Source: Streptomyces sp. NBC_01803
GTDB taxonomy: Bacteria; Actinomycetota; Actinomycetes; Streptomycetales; Streptomycetaceae
DNA: 64,000 bases
Assembly (NCBI RefSeq): GCF_035917415.1
Contig: NZ_CP109073.1
Span: forward strand, 620,001-684,000
Reading direction: 5' to 3'
The notes beneath the pieces were generated by a model. It was not told the origin of the DNA. It did no database searches and saw only the letters and a list, made by a program, of their open reading frames with translations. Position numbers and translations under genes: made by a program. This document shows, one piece after another, positions 1 to 8,481 of this stretch (position 1 is the stretch's first letter; every line of letters starts with the position of its first letter).

Positions 1-679
1 GGCCGGTGCCGCCGGGGGCGAGGAAGCCGCGCAGGAGGGGCCGCACCACGAACACCATCGCGACGAGGTAGGGAAGGGTGATGACGACCATCCAGTGCTC
101 GTCGGCGCTGCCGCCGACCGAGGCGTTCATCGCGGCCAGGGCCGCCCAGGCCACCACGTCGACGATCGCCGCCGTGGCCAGCGCCAGGGCGCCGACCGCG
201 GTTCTGCTCAGCCCCCGGTCGGTGAGGATACGGGCGAGGACCGGGAACGCGGTGACGGACACCGACAGACCGATGAAGATCACGAACGCGGCGCGATTGC
301 CGCTCTCATGGCGCTGGAGCAGGAAGAACGCGAGGCCGATGCCGAGCAGGAAGGGCACGAGTGTCGAGCCGACGGCCGCCGCCGCGGTCACCCGGCCCTG
401 TCCGCGCAGGGTGTCGCTTTCGATTTCCAGCCCGACCCCGAACATGAAGAGCGCGACACCGAGGTTGGCCATGGCGCTGAGCATCGGCCGTACGTCGGCC
501 GGGAAGAGCGTGTCGCTCATGGCTCCGTTCAGGAGGGTCGGCCCGAGCAGCACGCCGGCGATGATCTCGCCCACGACCGGCGGCTGGTGGACACGGACCG
601 CCAGATGGCCCAGACCGCGGGCCAGCAGAACGATGAGCGCGATATCGAGGAAGAATATCTGTACCTGATGGCTGGTCAT
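1..679 (-). CDS. Cation:proton antiporter (CPA2 family), C-terminally truncated by window edge
   Basis: Reading leftwards from an ATG at 679, the frame stays open for 226 codons to the window edge. It encodes alternating hydrophobic segments typical of a Na+/H+ or K+/H+ exchanger domain. The first helix is followed by a VGEIIAGVLLGPT block and then LGVALFMFGVGLEIE, both characteristic of the monovalent cation:proton antiporter-2 family in the cytoplasmic membrane. Full family members have about 400 residues, so roughly half is seen. It is read in the same direction as the halogenase, which ends about 100 bp upstream, so the two may be co-transcribed. Ion and direction of transport cannot be read from the sequence. 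Confidence 0.85.
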   Translation of the reverse strand, partial: MTSHQVQIFFLDIALIVLLARGLGHLAVRVHQPPVVGEIIAGVLLGPTLLNGAMSDTLFPADVRPMLSAMANLGVALFMFGVGLEIESDTLRGQGRVTAAAAVGSTLVPFLLGIGLAFFLLQRHESGNRAAFVIFIGLSVSVTAFPVLARILTDRGLSRTAVGALALATAAIVDVVAWAALAAMNASVGGSADEHWMVVITLPYLVAMVFVVRPLLRGFLAPGGTG

Positions 680-779
680 TTTGTTCCGGAGCCCCCGTCG
701 TGATCCATTCTCCGCGTCACCCGGTCCGTCTGTACGGGCCGACCGCCACGACGGTGGGGCGGTCGGCACCTGTGTCAGA

Positions 780-2054
780 TCAGGACTGCGCGCTCTCGGG
801 CTCCGGCACGTCGGAAATGAGGTCGTCCAGGTTGATATGGAACATCGGGTGCTTTCCGCTGAGGCCGGAGATCAGTGTGACGAAGTCCTCGGCGGGCTTG
901 CGCTCGTGCTCCGGGTCGATCATTTCCTGGGCGAGGCCGAAATAGAACTCCTTGTACTTCGTGCGGTCGTAGAACCGCTCGACGAACTCACGGATCTCGT
1001 CGAAGAACGCCGAGTACGCGGTGGCGTACCGGTCGAGTGCCTTCTCCTCGATCTCCGGGTGCTGAATGATCTGGTCGACGATCTTCGCGAGCGTGCTGCC
1101 GGCGAGGCATGCCAGAGCGACGCCGGTGGAGAACAGGGGATCGACGAACGCGGCGGAGTCGCCCACCAGCACCCAGCCGTCACCGTAGAAGCGGTCGGAG
1201 TGGTAGGACCAGTCGCGCGCCGTGCGGAAACCGGCGCACTGACGGGCGTTGCGCAGCATGTGCTTGAGCTTCGTCGTCCGGTCCCGCTCGGAGGCGAACA
1301 GGTCCTCCAGGGAGGTCCCGGCGTCACCGGCGGTCTCGGACCGGGTGACGTAGCCGACGCTGATGTTGTTCTTGTCGATCGGGATCGCCCAGAACCAGCC
1401 GGTGTCGAGTCCCTCGATCAGGATGTTGGTGTACTCGTCGCCGGCCAGCCGCTCGCAGTTGTCGAAGTAGGTCCAGACGGCCACGTTGCGCAGCTCGTCG
1501 TGCCACTTGACGCCGGTGTACTTGCGGCTGAGCACCCGCGCCTGGCCGGAGGCGTCGATCACCAGGGCGGCGCGCGCCTCGTGCACGCCGTCCGTGCCGC
1601 GCAGGGTGTAACGCACGCCGGTGACCCGGCCGTCCACCTCGATGGCTTCCTTGACGGTCGCGTCCTCGATGATGAAGCAGCCCAGCTCCCGGGCCCGGTC
1701 CAGGATCAGGGCGTCCAGGTCGGCCCGGCGGGTGTGGAACGCGTACGGGTACTTGCCCTTGAGGAAGGCGAACTCCCAGGGGATCTGGTTGTTCCCCCAG
1801 ACGAGAGATCCGCCGTACTTCCGCTCGAAGCCCCGCTCGTCCATTCGCTCGATCAGGCCCAGCTCATCCATGGGTCGCATGAAAGCGGGAATGAGTGACT
1901 CACCAACGTGATACCGAGGGAATCGCTCCCGGTCGAGAACGAGAACACGGTGACCGCGCTTCGCGAGAAGCCCGGCCGTCGTCGCTCCGGCCGGACCTCC
2001 CCCGATGACTATGACGTCGTATTCGGCGGGCACACCGAAAAGACTGGAGGACAT
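780..2054 (-). CDS. Flavin-dependent halogenase
   Basis: A 424-aa FAD enzyme predicted to chlorinate or brominate an aromatic or pyrrole substrate, using reduced FAD supplied by a separate flavin reductase. The N-terminal dinucleotide-binding motif GGGPAG is at residues 18-23. The FxxKxG segment (F76, K79) carries the lysine that forms the haloamine/hypohalous relay. The halogenase signature WxWxIP is present as W220-F-W-A-I-P225, which separates it from plain FAD monooxygenases and geranylgeranyl reductases. The length fits the shorter phenol/pyrrole halogenases better than the roughly 530-aa tryptophan halogenases. The ATG is preceded by GGGGAAGG 7 nt upstream. An inverted repeat TTTCCG-ttc-CGGAAA (2193-2207) lies in the 216-bp upstream gap. 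Neighbours suggest a biosynthetic or resistance locus; the substrate is unknown. Confidence 0.88.
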   Translation of the reverse strand: MSSSLFGVPAEYDVIVIGGGPAGATTAGLLAKRGHRVLVLDRERFPRYHVGESLIPAFMRPMDELGLIERMDERGFERKYGGSLVWGNNQIPWEFAFLKGKYPYAFHTRRADLDALILDRARELGCFIIEDATVKEAIEVDGRVTGVRYTLRGTDGVHEARAALVIDASGQARVLSRKYTGVKWHDELRNVAVWTYFDNCERLAGDEYTNILIEGLDTGWFWAIPIDKNNISVGYVTRSETAGDAGTSLEDLFASERDRTTKLKHMLRNARQCAGFRTARDWSYHSDRFYGDGWVLVGDSAAFVDPLFSTGVALACLAGSTLAKIVDQIIQHPEIEEKALDRYATAYSAFFDEIREFVERFYDRTKYKEFYFGLAQEMIDPEHERKPAEDFVTLISGLSGKHPMFHINLDDLISDVPEPESAQS

Positions 2055-2270
2055 GCGTTGACCTTCCCCTCATCCGGTGCAAGCACGGCGCGGAAGAGTA
2101 TCCGCGCTGTCGTGCGGAACGCATGGGGAAGTCTGCATCAGCCCAACTGGAGAGAGTCTATATACGACCTGTACGAGGGTCCTCGGGTGGATTTTCCGTT
2201 CCGGAAAGGGCTGACGGTTTAATGGGGCACCAGAACCGATGGCGCCACCGGATCACGCCATCCGCCGGCG

Positions 2271-3278
2271 TCAGTTCCTTTCCCGGACGCGGGACGCGCC
2301 CACCGGCAGGTCCCAGAGGTCCTCGCGCGGCCGGCCCGTCTTCGCCCAGGCGGCGCGGACCCGGCGCAGGGGTTCGAGCGGCGCCTCGGCGGACAGCAGG
2401 AAAGTGGCCCAGTGCATCGGCACCATGATCCGGGCCCCGACGGCCTCGCATGCCTGGACGGCCTCCTCGGGGGTGGTGTGGACCGGAGCCAGCATCCAGC
2501 GCGGCTCGTAGGCGCCGATCGGCAGCAGGGCGAGGTCGATCCCGGGGTAGCGCCGGCCGATCTCCCCGAACCAGTGGCCGTGGCCGGTGTCGCCGGCGAA
2601 GTAGATCCGCCGGCCGTCCGGTGCGGTCAGGATCCAGCCGCCCCACAGGCTGCGGCAGGTGTCCAGGAGACCGCGCCGGCTCCAGTGGTGCGAGGGCACG
2701 AAATCGAACCGGACCGGGCCGGCTTCGCCCTCCAGCTCCACGGCTTCCCACCAGTCGAGCTCGGTGACATGCGTGAACCGCCGGCGGCGGGCCCAGCGGG
2801 CGAGTCCCGCGGGCACGAACAGCGGGGTGTGGCGGGGCAACCGCTCCAGGGTGGGAGCGTCGAGATGGTCGTAGTGGTCATGGCTGATGACGACGGCGTC
2901 GATGGCCGGGAGATCCTCCCAGCGGATGCCGACCGGGGTGACCCGCCGCGGGGTGCCGGGGATCCGGCGCGACCACACCGGGTCGGTCAGGACGGTCAGC
3001 CCGCCGACATACACCACCCAACTGGCGTGGCCGGCCCAGGCAAGACCGATGCCGCCGGGCCCCGGATCGGGTAACGGCCCTGGCTTGTAAGGGAGTTCAG
3101 CGATCTCGGCGAGCGCCTCGCCGGAGGGCCGGAGCCGCTGCCCCCTCCACAGCAGGCGGAGGAAGTCGCCCGCTCCCGGCAGCGGTGCGGTCAAGCGGTC
3201 CGCGAAGGAGGCGGGCCACTCCCGGATCTCACCGAGCGGCCGGGGATCGGTGAGCGGAGAGCGTGCCGCTGATGTCAT
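2271..3278 (-). CDS. MBL-fold metallo-hydrolase (NAPE-PLD/UlaG-like)
   Basis: A 335-aa metallo-beta-lactamase-fold hydrolase. The zinc motif HxHxDH reads SHDHYDHLD at residues 132-140. Further ligands are likely in the SHHW block, the AGDTGHG block and the late PMHW motif, a spacing seen in the N-acyl-phosphatidylethanolamine phospholipase D-like and UlaG-like lactonase branch rather than true beta-lactamases. There is no signal peptide, so a cytoplasmic enzyme acting on a phosphodiester or lactone is the likely role. The ATG at 3278 is chosen because AAGGAG sits 7 nt upstream; a start 8 codons earlier lacks this. It precedes the halogenase on the same strand and follows the TetR gene by about 50 bp. 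Confidence 0.85.
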   Translation of the reverse strand: MTSAARSPLTDPRPLGEIREWPASFADRLTAPLPGAGDFLRLLWRGQRLRPSGEALAEIAELPYKPGPLPDPGPGGIGLAWAGHASWVVYVGGLTVLTDPVWSRRIPGTPRRVTPVGIRWEDLPAIDAVVISHDHYDHLDAPTLERLPRHTPLFVPAGLARWARRRRFTHVTELDWWEAVELEGEAGPVRFDFVPSHHWSRRGLLDTCRSLWGGWILTAPDGRRIYFAGDTGHGHWFGEIGRRYPGIDLALLPIGAYEPRWMLAPVHTTPEEAVQACEAVGARIMVPMHWATFLLSAEAPLEPLRRVRAAWAKTGRPREDLWDLPVGASRVRERN

Positions 3279-3331
3279 CGAAGGACTCCTTCCGGGCGGC
3301 ACACGTCCCGGCGCCCGGCCGGAACGTGTGC

Positions 3332-3952
3332 CTACTCCTGATCGTGGACCAGGGCGCCGTCGAGCACGATGTCGATCATCTCCATGATCTGATCGTCCAG
3401 CAGCGGTCGTCCCTGTCCGAGGAAGAGACGGAGGATCACCACGCCGGCCAGCATGTCGACGACGCCGGTGAGGTTGACATCTTCACGGACCTCCCCGGCG
3501 TGGCGCCCGCGGACCAGTACGGCTTCCGCGGCGTCGCGCCAGGGGCAGACCCAGGTGTCCATGTGGCTGGAGGGGAAGTCGGGATCTCTGATGGCCTGGA
3601 CCGCCAGATGCGGCAGGAGCCGTCCCTCCGGGGCGTTCAGGAGACCGTCCCGGAGCCATCGGGTCATGGCGAGCAGGTCGTGGCGGAGATCACCGGTCTC
3701 GGCGACGTCGAAGTCGGCCATCAGCGTATCGAGCGCGCTGATGATCATTTCTTCCTTGGACTTCCAGCGCCGATAGACGGTCGCCCGGCCGACACCCGCC
3801 CGCCGCGCGACCTGATCCATGGTCAGCCCCTGAAAGCCGGACTCACCCAACAACGAGACCGTCGCGCGCAGGATCGCGCTCTCCGCCTTGGCGCTGCGGG
3901 GACGTCCCATCCGTCGTTCGGTCTGCTGACGATTCCTGTGGACGTCCTGCAT
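3332..3952 (-). CDS. TetR-family transcriptional regulator
   Basis: A 206-aa TetR-type repressor. The N-terminal helix-turn-helix covers about residues 15-60, with the typical run of 'MDQVARRAGVGRATVYRRW'. The C-terminal two-thirds is helical and should bind a ligand and dimerise. It lies 57 bp downstream of the MFS exporter on the same strand and probably shares its transcript, so autoregulation through the operator at 5593-5624 is likely. The start is uncertain: an upstream TTG (3964), the ATG at 3952 and an ATG at 3910 are all in frame, and none has a perfect ribosome-binding site. The fold is secure; the ligand is unknown. Confidence 0.87.
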   Translation of the reverse strand: MQDVHRNRQQTERRMGRPRSAKAESAILRATVSLLGESGFQGLTMDQVARRAGVGRATVYRRWKSKEEMIISALDTLMADFDVAETGDLRHDLLAMTRWLRDGLLNAPEGRLLPHLAVQAIRDPDFPSSHMDTWVCPWRDAAEAVLVRGRHAGEVREDVNLTGVVDMLAGVVILRLFLGQGRPLLDDQIMEMIDIVLDGALVHDQE

Positions 3953-4009
3953 CTCTACCGCCAACCCTCCGCTATGCGCGCCGACTCGCTCAGGCGGGAT
4001 CCTGAAGAC

Positions 4010-5575
4010 TCATACTACGGGCTCCCCCTCCCGACGAGCAGGCGGCGGGACGGGAACAAGCGCGGGCACCCCCGGCGCACTCCTGGGCATGTAGGCGAAC
4101 ACCACCGCCGCCAGGGCGAAGACCACGACGGCGCCCCCGACGAGCGCGAGATCCATGCTGTCGACATAGATATCGCGTGCCGCGGCCACGATGCTCCGTC
4201 CCTCCTCGCCCAGGTGTCCGCCGACCTGCACGGCGCCCGAGACGTTGTCCCGCGCGGCATCGGCGGCCTCCTCGGGAAGCCCGGCGACGACCGGTTCCAT
4301 GTCGTCCCGGTAGGCCGTGCTCACGACGCTGCCCAGGACGGCCACCCCGATGACGCCACCGACCTGACGGAAGGCACTGACCATCCCGGACGCCTCACCG
4401 GACTTCTCGTCCGGCGCCGTGGACAGGGCGGTGTGCATCGCGAGGGCGAGGGTGAGGCCGATACCGAGACCGAGTGGCACCTGGCATGCGGCCACCAGGA
4501 GATCGGTCGACTCGGGGCCCGTGAGGGAGAAGATCAGCAGACCCGCGGCCATCAGCACCAGCCCCGTGACCACGGGGCCGCGCGCCCCCACCCTGGGAGC
4601 CAGCCGCTCGGCCGTGCCCGCGCCGACGATGACCGCCACCACGACGGGCAGCATCCGCACTCCGGTGCCGAACGAGGTGTTGTCCAGCACGGACTGGAGG
4701 TAGGGGCTGAGCATGAACAGGAAGCCGGTCATGGCGAAGTGCACCACCAGCAGCGCCACGACGGCCGCGCCGAGGTGCCGGCTCCGGAACGACGAGACGT
4801 CCAGCACGGGATGCGCGATGCTCCGCTCGCGCACGACGAAGAGCGCCAGCGCCACCAGCCCCAGTGCGGCGGTGCCCAGCGTGGCCCCGCTCAGCCAGCC
4901 CTCCTCCGGCGCCTGGGTCAGGGCGTAGGTGAGGGACCCCAGGCCCACGACCGAGAGCGCGGCACCCAGCCAGTCGAACGGATGCTCGTGCTGCTCCCTG
5001 CGCTCGGGGAACAGGAACGCACCACCGACCAGAGCGGCCAGCAGGATCGGGATGTTGATGAGGAACACCGATCCCCACCAGAAGTTCTCCAGCAGCCAGC
5101 CGCCGGTCAGCGGGCCGATGGGCAGCCCCAGGGCCACTCCCGCCGACCAGATCACCAGGGCCCGCGCGCGCTCGTGCGGGGGGAAGAGCACGGGCAGCAT
5201 GGCGAGCGAGACCGGTGTCACGATCGCGGCTCCGAGCCCCATGAGCGCGCGGCCGAGGATCAGCTCCTCCGGGCTGTTCACGGCCATGGCGTAGGCCGAG
5301 GCGAGACCGAAGACGGCCAGGCCCGCCAGCAGCAACCGCTTGCGCCCGATGCGGTCGGCGAGGGCGCCGAAGGGCAGCATCAGGCCGGCGAAGACCAGCA
5401 GGTAGGCGTTGTGGAACCACTGCAGTTCGGAGTTGGAGGCGCCCAGTGCCTCCACGAGCTCCGGCATGGCCACGTACAGGATCGTCGTGTCCAGCCCGTT
5501 GACGAGGACGCAGACGACGAGGATGCCGAGCGCCCACCAGCGCTTCGGATCTTCCCAGATGTCAGGTTTGGGCAC
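4010..5575 (-). CDS. MFS multidrug exporter, DHA2 (14-TM) family
   Basis: A 521-aa membrane protein of the drug:H+ antiporter-2 family (EmrB/QacA type), which exports amphipathic drugs using the proton gradient. The first helix, with motif D1-like LDTTILYVAMP, starts near residue 25. The cytoplasmic loop motif A appears as GALADRIGRKR. The helix-5 motif C region reads ALGLPIGPLTGGWL, with the proline-glycine pattern of antiporters. The length accommodates 14 helices. The start is GTG, with GGGAG about 6 nt upstream. A near-perfect palindrome sits 18-49 nt upstream of the start and the TetR gene follows, the usual layout of an inducible efflux operon. It could give self-resistance to the product of the adjacent halogenase/SARP region, which is inference. 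Confidence 0.9.
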   Translation of the reverse strand: MPKPDIWEDPKRWWALGILVVCVLVNGLDTTILYVAMPELVEALGASNSELQWFHNAYLLVFAGLMLPFGALADRIGRKRLLLAGLAVFGLASAYAMAVNSPEELILGRALMGLGAAIVTPVSLAMLPVLFPPHERARALVIWSAGVALGLPIGPLTGGWLLENFWWGSVFLINIPILLAALVGGAFLFPERREQHEHPFDWLGAALSVVGLGSLTYALTQAPEEGWLSGATLGTAALGLVALALFVVRERSIAHPVLDVSSFRSRHLGAAVVALLVVHFAMTGFLFMLSPYLQSVLDNTSFGTGVRMLPVVVAVIVGAGTAERLAPRVGARGPVVTGLVLMAAGLLIFSLTGPESTDLLVAACQVPLGLGIGLTLALAMHTALSTAPDEKSGEASGMVSAFRQVGGVIGVAVLGSVVSTAYRDDMEPVVAGLPEEAADAARDNVSGAVQVGGHLGEEGRSIVAAARDIYVDSMDLALVGGAVVVFALAAVVFAYMPRSAPGVPALVPVPPPARREGEPVV

Positions 5576-5592
5576 AGGTCGCTCCCACTCGA

Positions 5593-5624
5593 GTTTTCGA
5601 TACGAGACTGCCCCGTATCAAAAC
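5593..5624. promoter_or_regulatory. Candidate TetR operator upstream of MFS exporter
   Basis: Inverted repeat GTTTTcGATACG / CGTATCaAAAC with a 9-nt spacer; the core half-sites GATACG are at 5599-5604 and CGTATC at 5614-5619. It sits immediately upstream of the exporter start codon, in locally AT-rich sequence where a promoter would be expected. The nearest cognate regulator is the TetR gene at 3332-3952. Confidence 0.65.
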
Positions 5625-5649
5625 ACATCCGTCCGTCACCCACACCCTC

Positions 5650-5668
5650 CACCCCGACAGGGGGGGTG
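5650..5668 (-). terminator. Weak GC hairpin between SARP gene and MFS operon
   Basis: CACCCC-loop-GGGGTG hairpin downstream of the SARP stop codon on the minus strand and upstream of the MFS promoter. There is no U-tract, so the terminator assignment is tentative. Confidence 0.35.
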
Positions 5669-5766
5669 CGGATTCAGCCAGTTGAGTGGGAGGACCGTGT
5701 CATGCCCAACGACGGATCACCCCACGACGTCTGCCGCGCCGAGTGCCGTCACGCTCCGGGACGGTG

Positions 5767-7695
5767 TCAGGTCGAGCACGGGTGCGAGGCGAAATCCTCG
5801 GCCGCCGCGACTTCCGACGCGAAGATCCGGACCAGCTCGTTCATGCGGAACAGGCCGGGGCCGATCCGTTCCAGGAGCCGGCGGTCGACCAGCAGGCGCA
5901 GACATCGGTCGGCCGTGGACGGCTCGGTATCGAGCATGCGGACGACGTGGGAGACGTTGACCACCTCGTCCCGGCACTCGCCCAGCAGCCGGAACAGCCG
6001 GGCCGCCTCCCGCGTCAGCGTGCGATAACTGGCCGACAGCGCGCCCCGCACGCTCACCTCCTCGTCGTCCTCGACGGTCAGGTGATCGAGCCGACCGCTC
6101 GGGTCCTCGTACTGCCCGACCAGCCGGTCGATCCGCAGATACGGGTCGCCGCTGAGCGATCCCGCGGCGATCCGCATGGCCAGCGGCAGCCGTCCGCAGA
6201 GCTCGGCCAGCCGCTCGACGGCCGCCCGCTGCCCGGCACAGCGCTCCCGGCCGAGCAGGGTGGTGAAGAGGTCGACCGAGGTGTCCAGGTCCAGTGGTCC
6301 CACCTCGATCCGGTGCGCGCCCTCCCGGACGACCAGCCCCTCCTGGCGCCAGCGGCTGGTGATGATCACGCAGGTCGGCCCCTGCGGGATCATGGGCCGA
6401 AGCTGGTTCGCGTCCACCGCGTCGTCCAGCAGGACGAGCATCCGCCTGCCGTGCAGCAGACTGCGGTACAGCGCGGAACGGCCTTCGAGATCGGCGGGCA
6501 GGTCCGGCTCCTCGACACCGAGGCCGCGCAGCAGCAGCCCCAGCCCCTCGCACGCGCTCAACGGCCTCCGCCGGGAGCAGGTTCCGGACAGGTCGGCGTA
6601 GAGCTGGCCGTCGGGGAACTGGTCGAGCGACTCGTGGGCCAATTCGAGCGCGAACGCGCTCTTGCCCACGCCGGCGGCGCCGTCGATGGCCAGAATCGGG
6701 GTCGCCCGGCCCCGCCGCGGACTGCCCTGGGTGAGCAGCCGGCGGACATACCGCAGCTCGTCCCCCCGGCCGACGAACACCCCCGCCCGGGAAGGAAGCT
6801 GTTTGGGGATCAGCGTCCGCAGCTCCCGGCCTCCGCTCCCCGGAGCCGGCGGTGACGCGGTCTCCGGTCCCTTCGCCGCCCGCCGCGCCGGCACGTCGTC
6901 CGCCGGCCCCCCGGCCAGGATCCGCGCGTGCAAGACGCGCAGTTCGGGACCCGGTTCGATGCCCAGTTCCTCGCTGAACAGCCGCCGGGCGTCCCGGTAC
7001 GCGCGTAGCGCGTGGGCCTGACGACCGCACCGGTGGAGGCCCAGCATGAGCAGATACCACAGCTTCTCCCGCAGCGGCTCCTGGGCGACCGCGTCGGACG
7101 CCGCGACGACGGCCTCCTCGCTCCGTCCGGCGCCGACGAGGAGAGCGATCCATTCCTCCACCGCGGCGAAACGGATCTCGTTGAGCCTGGTGCGCTCCAG
7201 CATCGCGTAGGGACCCGGTATACCGGCGAGCGCTTCCCCCCGCCAGAGGCCCAGTGACGTCGCGTACTGCGCGCACGCGCCGACGCGGTCCCGCTCCGCC
7301 GTGAGCCGGCGCGCCTGCTCGCAACCGCGCTCGAACGCCACGGCGTCCACCGTCTCCGGCGGCAGCCGCAGCAGGTACCCGCCGGCGCTCGACACGAGCA
7401 CCCGGGCGGGATCCCGCCTACTGCGATCCGGCTCCAGGACCCGGCGCAGGCCCGCGACATAGGTGTGGACCCCGTTGATCGCGGTCAGCGGCGCGTCACT
7501 TCCCCAGAGCGCGTCCACGATCTGGCCCGGGGTCACCACACTCCCGGCGTGCCCGGCGAGCAATGCCAGAACCGCCCGTTGCTTCGGCGGTCCCACGGTC
7601 ACCTCCGCCATGCCTCGCCACGCCCGGACCGGGCCCAACAGGTGTAGCGCAAGAGCTCGGCTTCCGTCTAAGAGATTCACTGCCATGTCCGACAC
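5767..7695 (-). CDS. SARP-family regulator (AfsR-like, BTAD + NB-ARC) with TTA codon
   Basis: A 642-aa activator with three regions. An OmpR-type winged helix lies at about residues 15-105 (start ALHLLGPVRAW). A bacterial transcriptional activation domain spans about 110-265 (AYRDARRLFSEELGIEPGP). A STAND/NB-ARC ATPase has its Walker A motif GAAGVGKS near 339-346. This is the short AfsR-like layout without C-terminal TPRs. SARPs activate antibiotic clusters by binding direct repeats upstream of target promoters. GTG at 7695 is preferred because a purine-rich GAGGGGGG lies 6 nt upstream. Codon 9 is TTA (7669-7671), so translation should depend on the late-expressed bldA tRNA. A pathway-specific role in the halogenase region is inferred from position. 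Confidence 0.88.
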   Translation of the reverse strand: MSDMAVNLLDGSRALALHLLGPVRAWRGMAEVTVGPPKQRAVLALLAGHAGSVVTPGQIVDALWGSDAPLTAINGVHTYVAGLRRVLEPDRSRRDPARVLVSSAGGYLLRLPPETVDAVAFERGCEQARRLTAERDRVGACAQYATSLGLWRGEALAGIPGPYAMLERTRLNEIRFAAVEEWIALLVGAGRSEEAVVAASDAVAQEPLREKLWYLLMLGLHRCGRQAHALRAYRDARRLFSEELGIEPGPELRVLHARILAGGPADDVPARRAAKGPETASPPAPGSGGRELRTLIPKQLPSRAGVFVGRGDELRYVRRLLTQGSPRRGRATPILAIDGAAGVGKSAFALELAHESLDQFPDGQLYADLSGTCSRRRPLSACEGLGLLLRGLGVEEPDLPADLEGRSALYRSLLHGRRMLVLLDDAVDANQLRPMIPQGPTCVIITSRWRQEGLVVREGAHRIEVGPLDLDTSVDLFTTLLGRERCAGQRAAVERLAELCGRLPLAMRIAAGSLSGDPYLRIDRLVGQYEDPSGRLDHLTVEDDEEVSVRGALSASYRTLTREAARLFRLLGECRDEVVNVSHVVRMLDTEPSTADRCLRLLVDRRLLERIGPGLFRMNELVRIFASEVAAAEDFASHPCST

Positions 7696-8481
7696 GCGAA
7701 GCCCCCCTCTCAAAATTCCGTTCACAACTCGACGCACGCAGCCAGAAGGATAAGCATCTGATTGATAGTTCAGTAAGAGGGACTCCAGAGCTTGGACAGA
7801 CCTGACCGATTCCCGTCGGCAGCGCGGCAGCCTGGACCTTCACGGGCGGAGGACCGGCCCTTGTGCCCTTTCCAGCGCGTGGGGAGACGTGGAGACGGAC
7901 GGCCGCCTTCTTCACAAGAGCCGCGACATAAAAGGGCGGTATGCGACTCTTGCAATACGGCGGCCTCTAGCCCTGCCCCGAGCGCTCCGCCGTGAATCCT
8001 CTATCTCATTGATTCTTCTCGCCGCCATCCGTTGGTTTCGCCGTCGGCCGGAATGCGGGACGGCGGAGCGCCCGGCCGACCCTTCGTGCTCAGTCGGGGC
8101 ATCGAACTTCCATGGCGAATAAGGAAGTTGTCCCATGGCCGACAGTGCGACACACGGGTCTCCCGGCGGGATCGGTGGGCGGCGGGCACCGCCGGGCGAC
8201 GACACCCGCCCCGCGGCGGACGGCGGGCGCCATCGTGACCAAACGGTGGACAGGACCTGTCGGAGATCGCCGCGCGTCCGACCCGTACGACCGGGCCGCG
8301 GCACGCTCCCGGAGCGTGGCCACGACTCACATCCGCCCGCCGCACGGCGTCACGTGGCCGAATTTCGCCGCTCGGACACCCCACCGCACCGCGCGCGGAG
8401 CCCCCGGCGCCGCGGCTCCGCGCACCTTCCACGCCGTGCGCCGCGCGGGTTCCCTCACCGGCGCGGCCCAGCAGCCAGGGA
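7696..8481. other. 786-bp intergenic region upstream of SARP gene
   Basis: No convincing coding sequence on either strand. The part nearest the regulator (about 7740-8030) is visibly AT-richer than its surroundings and probably carries the SARP promoter and regulatory sites. From about 8130 onward the sequence is GC-rich without recognisable motifs. Confidence 0.5.

Noticed and set aside
780..2054. Reading the halogenase as a geranylgeranyl reductase or plain FAD monooxygenase
   Set aside because: The WxWxIP motif and the FxxKxG lysine are specific for flavin-dependent halogenases.
3263..6028. A long + strand open frame (about 920 codons) opposite the MBL, TetR and MFS genes
   Set aside because: It is antisense to three well-supported genes and its sequence is His/Gln/Arg/Gly-rich, as expected from reading high-GC coding DNA backwards.
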